From Acidimicrobiaceae bacterium (GTDB taxonomy: Bacteria > Actinomycetota > Acidimicrobiia > Acidimicrobiales > Ilumatobacteraceae), in the NCBI GenBank assembly GCA_003455715.1, contig DMQJ01000360.1, forward strand, positions 344-6,896: a stretch of DNA of 6,553 nt, given 5' to 3'. The position numbers and the translations under genes were made by a program. The notes under the pieces were generated by a model. That model saw nothing but the letters and a program-made list of their open reading frames with translations. It was not told the origin of the DNA and did no database searches. Below are positions 6,269 through 6,553 of the stretch, piece after piece (positions within the stretch are counted from its first letter, which is position 1; every line of letters starts with the position of its first letter).

Positions 6269-6553
6269 GCACCGAGGCTATCGACGACGGTGGTGGCGAT
6301 GCCGCTGGCGTCGAGGCCCATCGAGGCGAGGATCTTGTCGGCCGAACCCTGGGGGATGAAGCGGGCGGGAATGCCGAGCACCTGCACCGGCACGGTGGGC
6401 GCCAGCGCATGCACCTGGTCGGCGATGCTCATGCCGATGCCGCCCTCGCGGATGCCGTCTTCGCAGGTGACCACGAGGCGGTGCCCAGCGGCCGAAGCGA
6501 TCATGGCGGGGTCGAGCGGCTGGCAGGACCGAACGTCCCACACGGTGGCGTCG
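6265..6553 (-). CDS. dxs: 1-deoxy-D-xylulose-5-phosphate synthase, C-terminal 95 residues (5' partial)
   Basis: Only the transketolase C-terminal domain is in the window; the frame runs off the right edge, and the first in-frame GTG (6543) is an internal Val codon. DXS makes 1-deoxyxylulose 5-phosphate from pyruvate and glyceraldehyde 3-phosphate, the first step of the MEP isoprenoid pathway and also a source for thiamine and pyridoxal. Visible: VWDVRSCQPLDPAM, VVTCEDGIREGGIGMSIADQ and VLGIPARFIPQGS, ending in GLDASGI, in the order and spacing of DXS C termini. The Glu-Asp-Gly turn and the GIP-RF motif separate it from ordinary transketolase and from pyruvate dehydrogenase E1 beta. The stop overlaps the start of hisN. 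The ThDP-binding and pyrimidine domains are not visible, so whether this is the main dxs or a paralogue cannot be told. Confidence 0.88.
   Translation of the reverse strand, partial: DATVWDVRSCQPLDPAMIASAAGHRLVVTCEDGIREGGIGMSIADQVHALAPTVPVQVLGIPARFIPQGSADKILASMGLDASGIATTVVDSLGA

Overview
The window is GC-rich, gene-dense bacterial chromosome with no RNA genes, mobile elements, CRISPR array or long non-coding stretches. Several things suggest an actinobacterium: the strong G/C bias at third codon positions, three GTG starts among six genes, a mycothiol-type maleylpyruvate isomerase-like protein, a group III-type phosphofructokinase and an actinobacterial-looking HisN. An Acidimicrobiia (Ilumatobacter-like) lineage is plausible, but this is inferred from protein style and not shown by any marker gene.

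Plus strand, left part: the 5'-truncated end of a TIGR03083/MDMPI-like protein (1-588) overlaps by 4 bp a small VOC/glyoxalase-fold protein (585-947). After a 22-bp gap comes a complete 6-phosphofructokinase gene (970-2094).

Minus strand, right part, read from right to left: the 3' end of dxs (6265-6553), then a hisN-like inositol-monophosphatase-family phosphatase (5459-6268, 4-bp overlap with dxs), then a D-aminoacylase-type amidohydrolase (3727-5451, 7-bp gap), then an N,N-dimethylformamidase large-subunit-like protein (2126-3679, 47-bp gap). The spacing suggests one transcription unit, possibly with an internal promoter before the last gene. The two gene sets converge with only 31 bp between their stop codons and no clear terminator.

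Functionally, pfkA, dxs and hisN are core metabolism (glycolysis, isoprenoid precursors, histidine). The less ordinary part is the pair of amide-bond hydrolases at the end of the dxs-hisN unit: a dimethylformamidase-like protein that keeps the active-site-like motifs without the small subunit or the large N-terminal part of the known enzyme, and a D-aminoacylase-superfamily protein that appears to lack two of the usual metal-site histidines. Their substrates cannot be read from the sequence. I see no defence system or clearly novel multi-gene system here.
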